Shown here piece after piece: positions 22,207-34,080 of a stretch of 64,000 bases of DNA. Source of the DNA: Aurelia coerulea (Eukaryota; Cnidaria; Scyphozoa; Semaeostomeae; Ulmaridae); contig CM076958.1 of assembly GCA_039566865.1 (NCBI GenBank), forward strand, positions 1,550,001-1,614,000, read 5' to 3'. The stretch's first letter is position 1. Each line of letters opens with the position of its first letter. The notes under the pieces were generated by a model that was given only the letters and a program-made list of their open reading frames with translations, had not been told where the DNA came from and made no database searches. The translations under genes and the position numbers were made by a program.

Positions 22207-22370
22207 AAGGCTGATTTCCAGTCGGTGGAATTTTCCGAGCGGGCGGAATTTCTATTGTATGCAAGAGAAAATGTCGCTCTGGAATTGAATAGAAAGTTAC
22301 GGCTGAGCGACCTTTTATTGTCTAAAATTCCGCCCGCTCGGAAAATTCTACTGACTGGAAATTGGCCTTT
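22207..22370. repeat. 164-bp fold-back element
   Basis: The arms AAGGCTGATTTCCAGTCGGT...GAGCGGGCGGAATTT and AAATTCCGCCCGCTCGG...ACTGGAAATTGGCCTT are inverted with few mismatches. No clear target duplication. The 69-codon frame crossing it is an artefact of the palindrome. Confidence 0.75.
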
Positions 22371-23525
22371 ATAGAAATGTATGAAAATATCACTTGATTC
22401 AGGCTCTTTTGTAGAATAACTAAAAGGTATATTTCAGACATGCATATGCAGTTCTTGAGCTAGCTATTTGTCGCCGACAACTAATTTTAAGTAACAGTTT
22501 CATTTTAAGTTGCCTACGCACCAGGAGAGATAAGGAATAGCCTGCAATTAAGAGTAATATTAAACTTTTGCCTTGAAAGAAGCCGCTAAAGGAGCCTTCA
22601 CACTGTAATCAAAGATGAAACAAGAATCAAGTTTCCTGGCAGACGCGTTTAATAGACTAAAAATTAGCATGTAACGTTATCTCCTTCACTTGGAGAAAAT
22701 TAATCACAAAACCTGTTAACTCAATTTTCTGTGAGAACTCTCATAGCTTTCTTCAACAAGTGTACATGACTAAAAGTTGGCGTGAAACGTTATCTCCTCC
22801 ACTTGGAGAAAATTACACCATGAAAGCTGTTAATTCAATTTTCTGTGAGAACTCTCATAACTTTCTTTAAACAGCGTGCATATGATGTAAACATTTACAA
22901 ACTAAGAGAGAGACATATTGTAACAGACAAACTTTTTGGGTAAATATCACGAATTTATCAAGTTTGCTCCTATTTATAGGTGAAGATTTGGATCCATTGT
23001 GCAGACTGATCTGACGTGATAGACGTGCGAAGATTGCTCTGAAGACGAAACACTAGTTGAATTGTGAGTTTGATTTCTTGTGATTTTCTCGGCATAGCTT
23101 TCCAATCTCTACGATAGACTAGTAGTTTCGCTTTTGCCTGAACTGATGACGCTATTACTGTCTATTTAACTGTCTATCTTCGCTCTCTATTTAGCATGAC
23201 TCAATGCTGTTACGATCCAAAAATTGGAAACAAGCCTAATGTATGAGAACAAGAATGGAACATGGAATTCTTGTTCCCATACAAACCCCTCTCAGGCATT
23301 TTTCTAATTTTGGGGTCTCAAAGATGAGTGATTTTACCAAACAATATTTTCTCATCTAAGTTAACCTTTGTCTGATAGATTAACATCTTGGTTTTGAATA
23401 TTGACCACATAATTTTTATTCCACAGCCCGCCAAACGTGTAAACTTTTTTTGAATCATCCGGTATATATGCTCAATTTGAGAACAGAAAATTCAACCAGG
23501 CGTCTCATAAAGAACACCTCACTCC
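22371..23525. other. spacer with a 125-bp duplication
   Basis: The only structure seen is a tandem duplication at about 22650-22870. ACGTTATCTCC...CACTTGGAGAAAATTA and TTCAATTTTCTGTGAGAACT occur twice. The rest is unassigned. Confidence 0.5.
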
Positions 23526-23714
23526 GAAGGTGTTGTGGCGCAGTGGTGTAATCCTCTGACTTTGCAGCCAGAACAGTCAGGCGGAGTGGGTTCGATACCC
23601 GGTAGGACCCCTCCACTTGAGCGTCATGACAAGGGGTCGCGGACTCGGTTAGGTCTGCTCTATTTCTGCGATCTCAGCGCTTGGCGCTGCAAAATGCAAC
23701 TTCACCTTCACCTT
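23526..23714 (+). mobile_element. tRNA-derived SINE, copy 1
   Basis: It has a polymerase III A box TGGCGCAGTGG (23536-23546) and B box GGTTCGATACC (23589-23599). The spacing is that of a tRNA-like head. The body then reads CGTCATGACAAGGGGTCGCG, and the tail AACTTCACCTTCAC. A second copy at 45090-45264 shares head, body and tail. The head does not close into a full tRNA cloverleaf, so I do not call a tRNA gene. Confidence 0.8.
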
Positions 23715-23922
23715 ATAGCAGATAATTGACACTGATGAAATATTCTCAAATGGACGAAACAACCTAAATATCTTGAAAATTATAGAATGCCTCTACTCAC
23801 GATGGTACTTATGGTACCACAAAATTCTTGCTTCATAAGATCCGTATCAGTGTATATAAACTTTGACTCCTTGGTGCCCCTGTGGGGAGCGATAGATCTA
23901 TGATGGTTGTCTACCCGATCGG

Positions 23923-24447
23923 AGCATAGGTTCCAAATCTTTAAAAAGGCCGGTGTAAAATTGAGTGACCTATTTCTTTGAGCTGAATGACTACAAAGAA
24001 ACTTTAGCTATTTCTCTATAATTCTACCGTTGGACTTTTCTGAAATCTTTAATTGTTTCAGAATTAGAGTGTTTTTCTTCCTTTTCAAGAATTCAAGAAA
24101 AATGTTAAAAAAAACTTAAAACCATCGTAATTTCTAAACCGTTTGACGCAACATGAAGTACTTTCGAAGAGAGCTATTGTTTATGGATGCCTACAATATG
24201 GTATCAAGCAAAAGTCTGTCACTCATCTGGTTTATTATTTAGACATTTGATGACATCACATCCTAAAATGAGCTGAAATGTAAAATACGCTATAATTTTG
24301 AAATATATTCAAAATTTCTGGAAAGTCCAACGGTAGAATTATAGATAAGTATCTAAAGTTTCTTTCGAGCCATTCAATCAGAAGAAATAGATCATTGAAT
24401 TTTACACCCACCTTTTTACGCTGAGTTAAAGATTTGGAACCTATGCT
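23923..24447. repeat. 525-bp AGCATAGG element, copy C, complete
   Basis: The termini AGCATAGGTTCCAAATCTTT and its complement mark both ends. Near-matching 9-bp direct repeats CCCGATCGG (23914-23922) and CCCGACCGG (24448-24456) bracket it. The arms are over 130 bp and the centre is non-coding. The length equals copy D exactly. Confidence 0.88.
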
Positions 24448-24456
24448 CCCGACCGG

Positions 24457-26700
24457 GTAATCGAAGTCCTTCGAGCACACAGCAGATTGTTATTGAACTT
24501 GTTTTTCACGCCAAGATCGTATCAATTAAACGTGGAAGGCTAAGCTCTAGAACCAGATGTTTCACCAAATTAAATTTGCAAGTATGTTATATGATCCTAA
24601 CTAGCAAACATCCAACAATGAAATACAAGATGTGTAATCATGTATTTAATTCGAAGCTGATCTCCAATCGCCAAAATATCCAATTATTGAATCGCGGATT
24701 TGAGAATTGTCTGAGAAATACTGTTTTTGATTATAGTCTGATCAAGATTCTTCACTCTTGCGGTTTGTTGTGCTGTCCTACTTTTTGCCATCTCAAGACA
24801 TTGATGCATTTCAGATCTTAAAGGATTGCGCTTCTGGCACCTGAGAGCCTCAAAGGGATCGATTTCTTCCATAATCTAACATCTGCTACAATATTTATAC
24901 AGACAAAATAGCCTAGAAGCTACTGGAATAATCATCATATATCATATCATGTAAATACATAGGCACGATGCCCTATCAGTTACTTAGCCTGATTCCATGT
25001 TCGTAGTTATCGAGTAATAGACGCTCAAACTACGACTCATGGACGTTCACATTGACAGTTGGGATGAAATTGTTTCCCTTGACGTCACGTCCGATATGGA
25101 AGCCATAGAAACACTGTACGAAGAGCTGCGTGTTCCAGGCAATGGCGGATGGGCCTAACTTGTTCGCTCAAGCCTCATATAATGAAACGCCTCAAAATTC
25201 AAGTTTTCAGTGATGTTAGCAATGAACAAAAGCCAGGAGTATCCAGAAGAACGTTTCCTCGATCCAAGAATCAACAAACCTTTCATTTTCAAAGAGGAGT
25301 TCCTCGTTTTGAAGGTCCCTTAGCTTCCATGAACTTCTCCACAGCAATGAGAATTTTTAACTGCCGAAGGTTGCCATGACTACGCCTTAATCTTGCTCGT
25401 GAGTGCACAGATAAATCTGTGCCCTTGCAATCTCAAATTCTAAGATGAAAGTCCATAAGTCCCAGTTTGGGCAAACATTTTGTTGTTGTTGTTGTTGTTG
25501 CTGTTGTTGCTGTTGCTGCTGCTGCTGCTGCGATAACTGGGTCTATGTCGTGAGACTATCAGTTACCGCAAAATATGTATTACTTTTATAAATGATGACC
25601 CCTTGTGAGCTATACCTCTTCAGTAAGAGCTGCATAAAGAGTTAAAATCATATAAAAGATTGATTAATGTAAGATTGACTGATTAATCTTAGACTATTCT
25701 AAGAGCAAACATTGGCTATCCTTTCAGACATCGTTTCGTTAGTTGTGAAACTTAGAGAATCTGGTCTTATGAACTTTGGCTGGTCTGGTCTTATCGCACA
25801 AGTGCCGCTCGCAGGCACGAAATATCATTACTCATTAGTTTCTGGCATCTTTACTCAACTGAGAGTGAATTGATTGCAGGCACATTCTCCCGAATCATTT
25901 GCTCGCAGACACAGAATATTTTTAATGCGGCCTGTAAAGAGTACAAAATCGTAGCGGATTACCTTGCAAAAAATCATCAAGATAATGTCCAAAAGTTTTA
26001 GTGTCTCACAAAAATCCCCTAGGACACAAGCTCCATAGGGATGCTTACAGGTAGCTGCTCTGAGCAGGATTATTGATAGTCACTTTCTGCTATTAAACTG
26101 GGCATCAATTTTGGTGTAGTGTTCCTATTTCGGATACGTTTTTACTCCATTCTTCCTTTGCCACTATAAGCTCGGGATTCTTTCTAGCAGCAATGAGACA
26201 TGTATTGTTTGCTATTTTGCGTAGGAATCGAGATTTGGCTGTCAAAGATTTGGCTGGTATTCGGAGCTGTCGAGATGCTCCGTGCCGGGGTAGAAGTAAG
26301 ACTCAACAGGATGAAACTTCTATATAGACTCGAAGTAAAAATTTATGTGCTTCTATAGGCAATCAAAGTCTCCCGCTCTGGCAAAGTCTTGTCTATCCAG
26401 GATATCTCGTTCATGCAAACAGGCCCTAAATGACCTTTAACCAGGTCATCCACATAATTTGTTTTTCATCATAATTCATATCAATAAAAAACAAATAGTT
26501 TTCACATTACACGCAATGTGTTGCATTGTTGCATGGAATGCCAGGCATTGAGAACCACCAGCTCCATACTGAATGCCACGTCTCTCTATTTGTGGGGGGT
26601 AATGCGGTTGATTGTCTATTGTCATCATAGCAATAACCAAACTGATTTTCCAGGTATTGATTCATGAGAATGCTGCGGTTTTGCTGGCGGCGTGCAACGA
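24457..26700. other. unassigned spacer
   Basis: No supportable gene. A (TTG)n(CTG)n tract lies at 25481-25532. Phrases such as GAGCAGGATTATTGATAG (26067) echo the 146-bp array. On the minus strand TATGTGGATGACCTGG (26458-26443) is another isolated Tyr-Val-Asp-Asp string. Phrases at 25790-25930 (CGCTCGCAGGCACGAAATAT) recur inside the fold-back at 46843-47275. Confidence 0.4.
25481..25532. repeat. TTG/CTG trinucleotide tract
   Basis: TTGTTG units pass into CTGCTG units over about 50 bp. Confidence 0.85.
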
Positions 26701-29128
26701 AAACAACGCATGTTATTCGTTCATTTATATGTGGATGATTAATTGTCATTTTTGATTTATCTGGCGCACGCGCAGCGTGCTCTGCAAACCAAGAAAATTT
26801 GATTTCCATGTGTCAATAAAAATGATATTTATTAACACGTTATGTGGATGATTTTACAAGCCCCGAGTAGGAGCAGAGACTAGTTGGGCCGCTCTTGTTG
26901 GCTTCTGTAATGTATACCCCATGTGACAAAATGTGTCTTTCTTCGAAAATTCTTACGTTTTGGTCAGACGTTGATGTGTCTTGTTGGCCCTTGAGCTCAG
27001 CTTGTTCAGTGATGATGGTCGAGACATCTTGGATTGCTTTGATCTGAAGCTGTTGTTTGGTGTCATGTCGGTCCGATCACTTTACAAGACGTATCTTGGA
27101 TGTAGACTAATATATCATTCTGTTACTCTCAACGCTATTTGTTTTGGCTGGGCATGTCCACGCTCTGCTATCTCAAACCTTTCACCAATGTTTTTCCAGG
27201 CCTAAAACTCGTGCTCAGATGCTTCGATGTATCTTTCACACTGCTAGGTTTTTGCTTTTAGCTTCTTTCCGGTTAGGTCATGGACAGACATGTTTCTCGT
27301 CGGACAAATATCGTGTATTTCAGAGTTTCTCGCTTTTATGCGGACTGATTCTAAGACACCTAAAGTCTTTCTCAAATTAGATTTCACGTGAAAGTTTCCC
27401 GGAGAAAATGATTGTGCCCCACAAATTTTCTGGAACCAATCGTTAATTACAATGGTCGATCCAGGAAATGGCGGATCCAGGAACTACCGAAATGGGAACG
27501 GTAAGACGGACTGACGGGCAAGTCTACACTTGTGCTTGATTGCCACAGCTGTACGCTTCTGTGGAGGATAACTTTATAGGAACGATATAAATTTACAAAA
27601 GCATACTACGATGTCGAACTACCCATGATCAGCGCTTCATCATAACTGGTTGTTTTGACGGAACCATGTGCTTAATATTTCATAAGACGCTGATCACAGC
27701 TTAAGCCCCAGATAAACTGCAACATATGCCAACATACTCGAATCAAAACTGATTAGAATTGTGTAAATTAAAAACAGCGATCTTGATGCCTTGTTTATCA
27801 TGAGATTCGATTTTAATCTTTAATTTGTATTACTGACATCCAAAGTTCGCCGCTCAATACCGCATCAACTGTTGCGGTATTAACTTTGAAAATGCCACCA
27901 GTTTGTTTTCGACAACTGTTGCCGAAAGAAATAATTCGTCAATTTCATTGACGTAATTTTTTTGTGAAAGAAATTAAAACAAAGTATTGTTAATTAGATA
28001 TGACATGTGCCAGTTGTTATGTTTTGGAATTGTTATATCTTTCGCTCAAAACGACTCTCACTTAAATGACGTGTGATTTTTGTTAGTTTATTAGCTGAAC
28101 AGATAAGAAACAAAGAAGTGACGTCATAAAAGGGGCGCCGGGGGTGTTAGAGATTGTAAGATTTTCTTTCTTTTCCAAGGATTTCTCACAATACCGTAGG
28201 TTGGTTGAGCAAAATTATGCATCCATCCCAGGGACCCCAGGAAATTGAATAACCCCCCTCCCCCATTGATAAAGCCCCGTAGCTTCCTTTGCGATTGTGA
28301 AACCATGACGTAATGCCAGATTTTGTTCGCGCCCCTCGCTTTCGATTTCTGATTAAGGGCATTACGTCATTATGCATCCATGAGGGAACATTGATGGTAT
28401 ATAGTGATGTTATCACAAACTTCAAAATCCATTCTCACTGGGCTATTTACATAACAGAAGTTTTTTTCTCCTGCGCTAATGCAAATCATTTGTTGACGCT
28501 ACTTTAATCATGTGAACATACCCTTGCGTGCATGCATGCAATATATTTATTTTGAGATCCATGATCGCCTGTTGTAAATAAAGTTAGTTGTTTGGTAATT
28601 TAGACCAAAACATCTTAGTTTAGGCCGCACATCACCAGCTGCAGGCAAGCACTGCCAAAACATGCACACGTGCAATACATTTCAAGACGCACCATATCTT
28701 TCTCTAAAAGATGTTTACAGCCAATAGTCGAGTTGGAGCATCACGCTCAGCTTGCTGGCACTATACATGAGAAGATTGTTTACGACACGACACTTCATAT
28801 TTTTGTATACATCATGTGACTCAGTGTTTGTATCACGTGATGTTCTTCTGCAAGTGTCGCTTTACACGAGAATTTTTTCAAGTTTTAGCGATCACGTAAA
28901 TTGAGCGAATTGACATTTTGAAGATGTTTGGCTATTGAAACAATGTGTTAAGTCTTTTATTAGCGAAGATTTGTTCAGTGGTTGCCCAGGTAGTTCAAGA
29001 GAATGAAAGAAAAGATTTTTGATAAGCAATATAACATCATCAACATAACATTATTTACAGTTGGTAGACACGTAGTTAATAAAAACTAATTTAATACAAC
29101 TGTTTATAATATGAAAATTATTTGCAAA
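26701..29128. other. unassigned spacer with hairpin and scattered YVDD-like strings
   Basis: TATGTGGATGAT occurs at 26729 and 26841, isolated from any array. A hairpin with arms ATGACGTAATGCC/GGGCATTACGTCAT lies at 28303-28372. GCATGCATGCAA lies near 28530. No gene recognised. Confidence 0.4.
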
Positions 29129-29279
29129 TTAAACATTTGCATCCTTTGCCATCCAGTTCTGTAATCCGCCTTTTACTGTAAAGCTTCTTGAGGTAGCAGC
29201 TCTTTTTAGTTCATCATCTAGAGTTTTCCACAGGAGACTACCTCTAAAGAAAGAGAATTTATAGTCTATATCGAAGCTT
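29129..29279 (-). pseudogene. LINE C-terminal remnant
   Basis: The minus strand reads SFDIDYKFSFFRGSLLWKTL, then DDELKRAATSRSFTVKGG and LQNWMAKDANV before TAA. The FFRGSLLWxTL and SFTVKGGLQNW blocks match the C-terminal region of the LINE at 12675-12953. No upstream coding sequence remains. Confidence 0.65.
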
Positions 29280-30002
29280 GCATAGCTCTTTGGTGCGGAG
29301 ATGTTTGGGTATATCCCTTTATCTCCTCTATCCCCCTTCCCTATCCCCTATCCTCTCTATCCCCCGTTACTGTTTCCTTTCTTTTGCTCCCTTGAGCATC
29401 CCTTTCCCTTCCACGTTTTTTGCCTTTTTGGTACCCTTTGTTCTCAGCCTATTCAATGGCGATTGACGCCCACTTTTACACGCTGATAATGGATCTTGGA
29501 ATGGATCCGAAATGTTCGATCTAAACCCATTTGGATTCTCGAAAACTGGACTGTCTTCCTATAAGACTATGATTTAACTGATGGATTTGTCGTAACGAAC
29601 TTCTGAATAATGGATTTGTTAATGAATTTTCAAGTACCAAATACCATGAACATGGACTCCCTTTAGCCTTGTCCATTTTCAGATAATATTGATATCTTTT
29701 ACATATTTTGGCTTTTACTTCAAGAAGGCTAAGAAGCAGCTGTTTTCAGCCGATGTAGGGTGTCATTTTTTCCGTGCAATGTTATTACTTTAATAAGGGT
29801 TTTTTCACAATTTCACAGTGATAATTGCCCTCTAAGATGTGAGAATTTCCTGCGAATCCTGTTAATAGGAGGATTTTTTTATTGTTTTCAGACTTAAATA
29901 TCGTTTTTGTAATATTTGGATTTTTTAAGTGTGAATTTTCTGGAGCTAAATTCACACTTGTTGCAATATTGATGTGATGTAAGATTTAGGCCTCCCCGAA
30001 GT
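29280..30002. other. unassigned spacer with pyrimidine-rich stretch
   Basis: A CT-rich run (TCTATCCCCC-type) covers 29318-29410. An inverted pair TTTAAGTGTGAATTTTCTGG/CTAAATTCACACTTG lies at about 29925-29960. No gene seen. Confidence 0.4.
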
Positions 30003-30235
30003 TGTTGGATGAATGGTAAATCGGCTTATACAGTTTCCGTAAGCTCGGTGGCTCGGTCGAGTAACGTCAAACTCACTTCGCTGTCCTTCGGAAAGGACGC
30101 TAAACTTGTTAAACTATATGTCCCATGCCTGGATGTGGCATGCATAGTGGGCCTAAATTAGCTTTAAATAGCTAGAAATCCATTCAGCCCACTTAAAGAT
30201 AAATTACTGAAAAAGCACTCATTCATTTCAAATTT
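30003..30235 (-). mobile_element. SINE-like dispersed repeat, copy 2
   Basis: It is the reverse-orientation match to 13505-13742. It has CGGCTTATACAGTTTCCGTA, CCTTCGGAAAGGACGCTAAAC, CCATGCCTGGATGTGGCATG and GGGCCTAAATTAGCT in the expected order. Confidence 0.6.
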
Positions 30236-30675
30236 TAGTTTCCAAGGAAAACATAATGGTTCTCGGGCATCTTACGGAAGAGGGAGGTTTCGTCTTTGCC
30301 TTTGAATGATATTTAAAAGGTTGCGTAAGGATACTTTATTTGCAGGACGCAAGATGACGTTCAATAGCTGGTGTTGCCGTCCTGGTTCGTTAACTCGCTA
30401 TTGTTGTCCGAAAGGCGTCTTGAATTTGGCTTGAGTCCTTCCAAACGTTTTCCCGAAGCATACTCATGGATTACCTTCGTATTGTTTGTGATTAGATACA
30501 ACAGTTTGTTTTGTATCGTGCATTCATGCAATTCTAAAATTAACAAATGCCCAATTTGTCATGAACTTTAAACGTTACTGCTTGGGAACTGGTCTTGCAT
30601 CTATCCGAAATATAGACAGAAGCTCTGTGAGAAATTATCCTTTGCTTAGGGGCAGACGCGAGAAACCTCCTCCGT
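30236..30675. other. unassigned spacer
   Basis: A phrase at 30570-30640 (ACTGCTTGGGAACTGGTCTT) belongs to the degenerate repeat of 31120-32240. No gene recognised. Confidence 0.35.
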
Positions 30676-31110
30676 GTGGCTCCACAATACATGTGTAATC
30701 TTTTCACAAAAACATCCCAGCTAACCTCTAGGAATCTTAGGAATACAGCAACTGACCTCAGGTTACCAAAGAAAAACTCAAAAAATGGTCAGAAATGTTT
30801 TTCGTTTAGAGGTGCCAAGTCTTGGAATGGCCTCTCAGTTGAGTGTAAGCTGGCATCCTCCCTGAATAGATTTAAACAATGTATATAGGAAAAGCTAATT
30901 GTAAATAACGTGTTCGCCTTATGGATTTTCTTTGATTGTAAATATTTGATTCAGATTTTAAGGTTTTTATTGACAGCTATACATTGTATTATGTTAATTT
31001 AAGTTATAATAGTATTTGATTTTTGTAAGTTTTGTAGTGGAGGGCCCCTTGAAAATCAGCATTGCTGAAGGGCTACCCTCCTTAAATATTTGAAATGAAA
31101 TGAAATGAAA
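30676..31110 (+). pseudogene. LINE C-terminal remnant with 3'UTR and GAAAT tail
   Basis: The plus frame 30676-30888 encodes LRNTATDLRLPKKNSKNG, then CFSFRGAKSWNGLSVE and SLNRFKQ. These are the FxFRGAxxWN box and terminal FK motif of CR1/L2-like LINEs. The 3'UTR carries GAAGGGCTACCCTCCTTAAA and ends in (TGAAA)n at 31087-31110. Confidence 0.75.
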
Positions 31111-31119
31111 CGAAGTCTT

Positions 31120-32240
31120 GCTGAATCGTCTCGTAGAGAAAACGGGCGCTGCATTAGTTATTAACTTTAAAAGTTTCTGTTCAGAAAGTGGTGTTAGATC
31201 TATCAAAGATAGACATAGGCTCTGTTAGAGATTACTACTGCTGAGAAAAAGGCGTTAAAACCCGCCAAATTTGTGCTAAGTTGGCTCATATGTGTCGAAC
31301 CTGGTCGAACTTTGCAGGTTTCTGCTTTGAAACTGACCCTATATCTATTAAAGGCAGACAAAGGCTCTTTAAAGAATCGTTTACTGCTGCGAAAGAGATG
31401 CGAGAAGCCATCAATTCTTGCTCAAATGCTCACACATCTGCTTCAATGTGCAAATATTCTAAAGTTGCTGGGCGCCGAATTTGTTGTTAACTTTGAAGGT
31501 TACTGCTTGTAGAGTGGCTTTAGATATACCAAAGGAAGACATAGTCTCTGTTATAAGTAATCTACTACTGCGAAAGAGCCGCCAAAAACCGGGTGTCCCA
31601 AAAGGTGCGTACGGATTTGGTTGACTCCGGCAATTTGGGTTTAGCTTCAATCAATGGTTAACTTGAGCGTGGGTGCCTCGTTTGTTGGTGTTGGTGCTTT
31701 GAGAGCGGACATGTTAGTCTTGGATTAAACTACTTCGCGCTTAATTGAGTCGAATGTGTTGTTTATTTTTGCAGAGATTCAAGAGTTATCTAGCGTTAGC
31801 ACCGAATTCATTATCACCTTTAAAGCTGCTGCTTGAAAACTGGATTCATATCGATCAAAATAGATAGAAGCTCCCTACGAACCTCCCTGCCTTGTTGAAT
31901 CGGCTCTTATGCATCCTTTAATACCCACATACTCCTAACTTTAACATGCGCCGAATTCGTCATTGACTTTGGAGGTAATCTTCAATAAGGGTGATAAGGC
32001 TATCAAAGGTAAATAGAGGCTAAATAGGCGAAATTGTATAGTTGATTTGTGTTCAAGAGTTTTCTAGCTCTAGCGCCGAACTTGTTATTAACTTCAAAGT
32101 TAATTCTTGGAACCTGGCCTTAGATCTATCAAGGGTACTGACAGAAGCTCAATAAGAAATTATCTACCGCTGAGAAGTGGACGCCAATAACCCGCCCAAT
32201 TCCTGTCACATTGTTTCAAATGTCTACTCTTTTTGGCAGA
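31120..32240. repeat. degenerate tandem repeat, 5-6 units, roughly 130-250 bp apart
   Basis: Recurrent phrases are GTTATTAACTTTAAAAGTTT/CTTTGAAGGTTACTGCTTG, then TTAGATCTATCAAAGAT-like words. These are followed by GACATAGGCTCTGTTAGAGA and CTACTGCTGAGAAA with a trailing CCGCCAA. Similarity is clear by eye but weak and irregular. No continuous frame. Nature unknown. Confidence 0.5.
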
Positions 32241-32640
32241 TATGAGACGTAACGCGAGTTTGTTCCTTTAACTTGAATTAATTATGCAGCAGAGGGTTCT
32301 TTTCCTACTTCCTGATGCCTAAAGTTGTTTTGCAAGTCGCCCGCGTTAGCTGTGTTTTTCTAATGAATGAAACTTATAGAAATCGGAAAATAAGACAATA
32401 CTAAATAGGCTTTCTACAGTTACCCGTTTAATTTGCCAATGGGGACTATGAATAATATATACGGGACCTGCGTGTTGATAAGTTTGAAGAGCGACGGGTA
32501 GAGTTAACCCCCGTTAATGGTAGCACTTAGTCAACAAGACAAAACAAGCGATTTTCAAAATAAGGTTTGTTTTTCTATTAATGTCTAGCACACGTAATAT
32601 ATTGGTGTGTCTGCACGGCTGTGGATATAGCGAGTTCCTA
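32241..32640. other. unassigned spacer
   Basis: Nothing recognised between the two degenerate arrays. Confidence 0.35.
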
Positions 32641-33330
32641 TATATAGATGATTTCGTAGCTGGTTAGCACTCAATCTCGGTAACACTTGAAGAGGAAGTG
32701 TGCTGGAAAAGACTGCCAAAGAGATTAACTGGAGCCTTATAAACACATCGAACGATAGCTCTGGACGATCATGGTCTTCAGCTAAGCATTTGATGAGATG
32801 TTATGTGGGTGATTTTTTACCAGGGTAGCATTCAAGTTGTTGAAGGTTAAAAGAATAAAGACTAATACAGACGAGAACTGCACTCTTATAAAGACGTCGA
32901 ACGATTGACTATTGCCAAGGATCTAACAAGATCTTATCTTGACGATCTCGTCACTGGATCGCACTCGGTCTATCTAATATTCAAAGAGGAAGTGTGCTGA
33001 AAAAGGCTAACGAAAGTGAGAACTGAATCATTCTCGAATCTTTGTTGAAGCTTTAGGAATTCTGTTGCGGATCTAATGAGTTGTTATCTGGATGACTCCA
33101 TGCCAGACTGCTTGAATAGCAGACTGCCTAAATAGCTGAAGAGGAAGTGTGCTGGAAAAGGCAGATTAAAACGAATTCAAATCAACTTAACGAGACTTTG
33201 CAGCTTGGCTAGCTCCTCTGGGCTCTTAATTGCCATATTTTTACGTGGATAACTGCATTCAAGAACTTCGCCCAGTCTGTTTTTAGTCGAAGAGAAACTG
33301 CGCTGGCAAACGCCATCGAATATCGAGAAC
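32641..33330 (+). repeat. degenerate array, unit about 150 bp, with Y-x-D-D-like codons
   Basis: Tyr-[Ile/Val/Leu]-[Asp/Gly]-[Asp/Asn] strings start at 32641 (YIDDF), 32802 (YVGDF), 32935 (YLDDL), 33085 (YLDDS) and 33242 (YVDN). Most are followed 50-80 nt later by GAAGAGGAAGTGTGCTGGAA, which would read EEEVCWK. The third unit reads YLDDLVTGSHSV without a stop, which resembles an LTR-retrotransposon RT motif context. Stops and frameshifts separate units. A reiterated RT scrap is inference. Confidence 0.5.
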
Positions 33331-34080
33331 GAAAGCCTAAATCAAGTTTATCGTACGATAAATAGAACCTCATTCAGCCATCCGATACCTTCAGGAACCT
33401 CAGTCACTTTCACGGTATGGTGCGAGAAAATTCACAAAGACAGAGCTAGCAAACTATACGTAAGCCACTGTTTTTATTCCTTCTATCCCTGCCGTGAAAA
33501 TTGCGTGTGAATTACACTTTCCTCAATTTAGGCCGTAATTGCTTCGCGTGAGATGTTTTTTCTAAAATCATACATATTTAAACAGGTCTCTTTCAGGCAT
33601 TTCACAGCGATTTTGAAATCGTTCTATTTATTTGAAGCAGTAGTATCCAAATCAAACTATTTATTCCCCGAAGAGCAATGTTTTCATGTTTTCAAGTCGC
33701 TCAAAACTAATTTAAAGTGCTCTGATTTTAATTTGAAGTGCTGGTAATTGAATTTGAGTGTTTATTTTGGGGAAAATTCACAGATTTTTCTTGCCGTCTG
33801 CTCTTATTGTTTTTGATTTGAATAGCGAACCAGTTTTGAGTCAAAAGGGCTTTTAAAAATCTTTTCAAAACAAGTTTCGCAGTCGGTACCATACTTTTAT
33901 TAAAGCAACTAAATTTAAACATGAGAATAGTTTCTGAAAAAAGATGACCTCACAAAGTTGCGTTGTAAACTCTCAGGAATATTAAGTTCTTTAACAGAAA
34001 AGCTTTTATATTCTCCAAGGAGTCAACACTCACCGCAACAAGGGTGAATTTGATAGAACAAGGGATACAGTTCTGTTTAA
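33331..34080. other. unassigned spacer
   Basis: No gene. Open frames of about 64 codons at 33553 and 33728 on opposite strands carry no motif. Confidence 0.35.

Noticed and set aside
23535..23729. 64-codon ORF starting MAQWCNPL, and possible tRNA gene
   Set aside because: This is a SINE head. The A and B boxes are present but there is no full cloverleaf, and the ORF is a by-product.
26507..26809. 100-codon minus ORF as a transposase
   Set aside because: I could not identify a DDE or zinc-finger motif, and no inverted ends surround it.
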